This document shows positions 61,591 to 64,000 of a stretch of 64,000 nt of DNA, one piece after another. This DNA comes from Mycolicibacterium diernhoferi (GTDB taxonomy: Bacteria; Actinomycetota; Actinomycetes; Mycobacteriales; Mycobacteriaceae), in assembly GCF_019456655.1 (NCBI RefSeq), contig NZ_CP080332.1:682001-746000 (forward strand). The letters are read 5' to 3'. The stretch's first letter is position 1. Every line of letters starts with the position of its first letter. The notes under the pieces were generated by a model. That model was not told the origin of the DNA and ran no database searches. It saw nothing but the letters and a program-made list of their open reading frames with translations. The position numbers and the translations under genes are program-made.

Positions 61591-62502
61591 ATGCTGGCGT
61601 TCATCACGTCGTTACGTCATCCGGACAATGCGCGCGACTATGCGAGAAACGAACGGCTGCTCCAGGACACGTTGAACTCGATTGCGCTGCAGACGTCGAG
61701 CGAATACATCGTGGTCGTTGTCAGCAACGTTGCGCTGTCCTTTCCGCTACCCGACCGGGTGGTGTCCGTCGTCGTCGATTTCCCGCCGCCGGCGCCCGCC
61801 GGGACGCACGCGTCATACCCGGCGGTCGTGTGGGACAAGGGTACGAAGCTCGGGATCGGTCTGATAGCCGTCCGTGAGCACGCCCCCGATTACGTGATGA
61901 TCACCGACGCCGACGATTTCGTGCACCGCGATCTCGTTGCCTTCACGTCCCGGCATGCGGGTGAGCCCGGCTGGTACATCTCGCGCGGATGGCGTTATTC
62001 CGGCAAACGGAACGTCTACCGCAGCCTGCGCGCGTTCCATCTCCAGTGCGGCACGTCCTACATCCTGCCGTTCGCCGCCTACGGGGTGCCCGACGACGCA
62101 ACGCCCGACATCGGGCAGGGGGAGGTCTTCGATATCTTCGGCGATCTGCTGGCCACGATTCTCGGGTCACACATGAGGGTCCGGCAGTGGGCGAACAAGC
62201 ACGGCTATCGCCTTGCCCCGCTGCCCTTCCGCGGGGCCGTGCACCACGTGGACACCGGCGAGAATCACTCGCAAGGCACGTTTGGCGGCCTCGCGAGGTC
62301 CGCCACGCAGGAGATGTGGGAGACGTACGGCATGCCGCCCCGGCCTCCCGCTACGTCCATGCGCCCACGGTGGGTGCTGGGCACCCCATCGGCGCTCGTC
62401 GGGAGTGGCTACAACTATCTCCAGCGCAAGATGGACGCGCTGGTGACCGACGATTCACCCCGGTTCGATCTGGCTCCCTACCGGGCTCAACTCGGCCCCT
62501 GA
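61591..62502 (+). CDS. GT-A-fold glycosyltransferase-like protein
   Basis: About 303 residues resembling family 2-type glycosyltransferases: LAFITSLRHPDNARDYARNE, the metal-binding DxD in MITDADDFVHRD, YLRPS-like QCGTSYILPFAAYGVPD and acceptor loop GAVHHVDTGENHSQG. It is likely cytosolic and uses a nucleotide-sugar, perhaps for a wall or capsule glycan. ATG 61591 follows a G-rich run; a GTG at 61534 would add 19 unlikely residues. The 191-bp upstream gap shows no clear element. Confidence 0.75.
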   Translation: MLAFITSLRHPDNARDYARNERLLQDTLNSIALQTSSEYIVVVVSNVALSFPLPDRVVSVVVDFPPPAPAGTHASYPAVVWDKGTKLGIGLIAVREHAPDYVMITDADDFVHRDLVAFTSRHAGEPGWYISRGWRYSGKRNVYRSLRAFHLQCGTSYILPFAAYGVPDDATPDIGQGEVFDIFGDLLATILGSHMRVRQWANKHGYRLAPLPFRGAVHHVDTGENHSQGTFGGLARSATQEMWETYGMPPRPPATSMRPRWVLGTPSALVGSGYNYLQRKMDALVTDDSPRFDLAPYRAQLGP

Positions 62503-62506
62503 GAAA

Positions 62507-63148
62507 TCAGCCGTGACGTGGGGGTGTGCTGCCCTCGAAATCGTTGTGCCCCAGGGTATTCACGAAGTTCGCTCCGAGTAGGTCGAGCTCACGGCCGTAC
62601 GCCGCGGCCCAGTCGCCGAACGGGTTGTGCGCCAGGTACTCGTTGCGGAACCGATCGTCCTCGGACACCTCGGTGAGGCAGAACCCGGGAATGGTCAGAT
62701 CGACCACCGGGCTGCCGCGCTCGACCTCGGCGAGCACCAGGGGGGCGTTGCCACCCAGGAACCGGTCGAGGACCCAGCCGTCCTCGCCCAGCCACGCGGA
62801 GTACCGCACCTTGGCGACGACGTGCTCGGCCCGGCTGACGATCTGGCCGGCGACCATCGGATCGAGATTGCGCTCGGCCTCGTACCGGGTGCCACCGGCC
62901 GCCGGACCCTTGGCGGTCATGGTGCCGATCGCGTCCTCGCCGAGGCGCTGCACGAGGGCGGCGGGAGTCCCGTCCAGGGTGTCGGGCGCGGGACCCTGCA
63001 GGCGGATGCGGACGGCATAACCGTCGGCCGCGAACAGATACGCCTGCACGATCAGCGCGGGGCTGGGATCGGATGTTGCGACGGCGGGCAGTTCACGGAC
63101 GAAGAATTTTCGTTCGAACTCGAAGTCGCCGAAGCCGGAGTCGGACAT
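62507..63148 (-). CDS. CYTH-domain protein
   Basis: A 213-residue CYTH-type triphosphate-tunnel protein. The signature FEFERKFFVRELP, with the EFERK metal/phosphate residues, opens the sequence. Charged barrel strands follow: YAVRIRLQG, TMTAKGPAAGGTRYEAERNL, LAEVERGSPVVDL and the C-terminal DRFRNEYLAHNPFGDW. Family members hydrolyse tripolyphosphate or thiamine triphosphate, or make cAMP; this one is unassigned. It converges with the glycosyltransferase gene, leaving only a few bases between the stops. Confidence 0.85.
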   Translation of the reverse strand: MSDSGFGDFEFERKFFVRELPAVATSDPSPALIVQAYLFAADGYAVRIRLQGPAPDTLDGTPAALVQRLGEDAIGTMTAKGPAAGGTRYEAERNLDPMVAGQIVSRAEHVVAKVRYSAWLGEDGWVLDRFLGGNAPLVLAEVERGSPVVDLTIPGFCLTEVSEDDRFRNEYLAHNPFGDWAAAYGRELDLLGANFVNTLGHNDFEGSTPPRHG

Positions 63149-63232
63149 GTTCAGACGTTAACCCCGACCGGCCGAAGGTGCGCTGACCTCGGCGGGTGCG
63201 GCGGGTCGAGAAATTGGTCGAAGATTTCTAGA

Positions 63233-63253
63233 GTTGAGCGGAACAGACTCAAC
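63233..63253 (+). promoter_or_regulatory. HAIR operator upstream of clpB
   Basis: GTTGAGC-N7-ACTCAAC matches the HspR-binding HAIR consensus and lies 67 bp before the clpB start. It places clpB under the HspR encoded at 29475-29837, as in other actinobacteria. Confidence 0.85.
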
Positions 63254-63320
63254 CTTGACTGCGTTGGACAACACGAGAAGCATTTTCCCCAGCTGCAACA
63301 GCCCTAGAAAGGTAGGTGTC

Positions 63321-64000
<680 letters not shown>

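Overview
The window is chromosomal DNA of a mycobacterium, most likely a fast-growing Mycolicibacterium-type species. It is GC-rich and dense with GTG starts and 4-base start/stop overlaps. It carries mycobacterial hallmarks: iniB-iniA-iniC, an Mce/YrbE transport operon, F420-dependent (LLM) oxidoreductases, a PE-PPE-type hydrolase, EspA/EspC/EspD-like proteins and HspR/HAIR heat-shock control. The gene order aspC, Fe-S reductase, iniR, iniBAC, lpqJ, dnaK-grpE-dnaJ-hspR, flavohemoglobin-like and clpB follows the M. tuberculosis Rv0337c-Rv0385 stretch as I know it, with large species-specific insertions.

Layout. 1-3.3 kb (- strand): end of a molybdenum-hydroxylase set (FAD and 2Fe-2S subunits), a YibE/F membrane protein and an aminotransferase. 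3.4-7 kb: a small secreted protein and a membrane heterodisulfide-reductase-like Fe-S protein, separated by a 47-bp terminator hairpin. 7.1-16.9 kb is the ini locus. IniR and a membrane-tethered Hsp70-like protein form one leftward operon. The Rv0340-like gene, iniB, iniA and iniC run rightward. Arrays of a CCCCTAATGGG-type box precede both the Rv0340-like gene and iniB. 16.9-23.8 kb (- strand): a Thr-rich anchored protein, an LLM oxidoreductase, a DinB/maleylpyruvate-isomerase-like protein, LpqJ, a DUF445 protein, an Abi-alpha (DUF4393) protein and a polytopic membrane protein. Two junctions here carry tandem duplications that form tiny stop/start-coupled ORFs. 23.9-29.8 kb: a PE-PPE hydrolase, then dnaK-grpE-dnaJ-hspR behind two HAIR operators. 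29.8-33.6 kb: two divergent LuxR-type regulators. 33.6-40.1 kb: a branched-chain keto-acid dehydrogenase operon (bkdA-bkdB-bkdC-lpd-amino-acid dehydrogenase) with a divergent Lrp/AsnC regulator.

40.1-55.2 kb is the most distinctive part. A complete yrbEAB-mceABCDEF importer is followed by a seven-gene catabolic operon: P450, [3Fe-4S] ferredoxin, LLM oxidoreductase, NTF2/SnoaL-like protein, alpha/beta hydrolase, DUF1028 protein and M20 amidohydrolase. Both operons start behind a recognisably duplicated promoter/operator module built on the palindrome TACCTACATAGGTA. The simplest reading is a co-regulated import-and-degradation system for a lipophilic substrate, perhaps one with amide or ester bonds. 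The substrate is unknown.

55.1-64 kb: aldose 1-epimerase-like and flavohemoglobin-like genes, a decayed permease next to a frameshifted TetR gene, a GAP-family membrane protein, an espA-espC-espD-like operon, a DUF2510 protein, a glycosyltransferase, a CYTH protein and the start of clpB behind its own HAIR operator. I see no rRNA, tRNA, CRISPR, insertion sequence or prophage.
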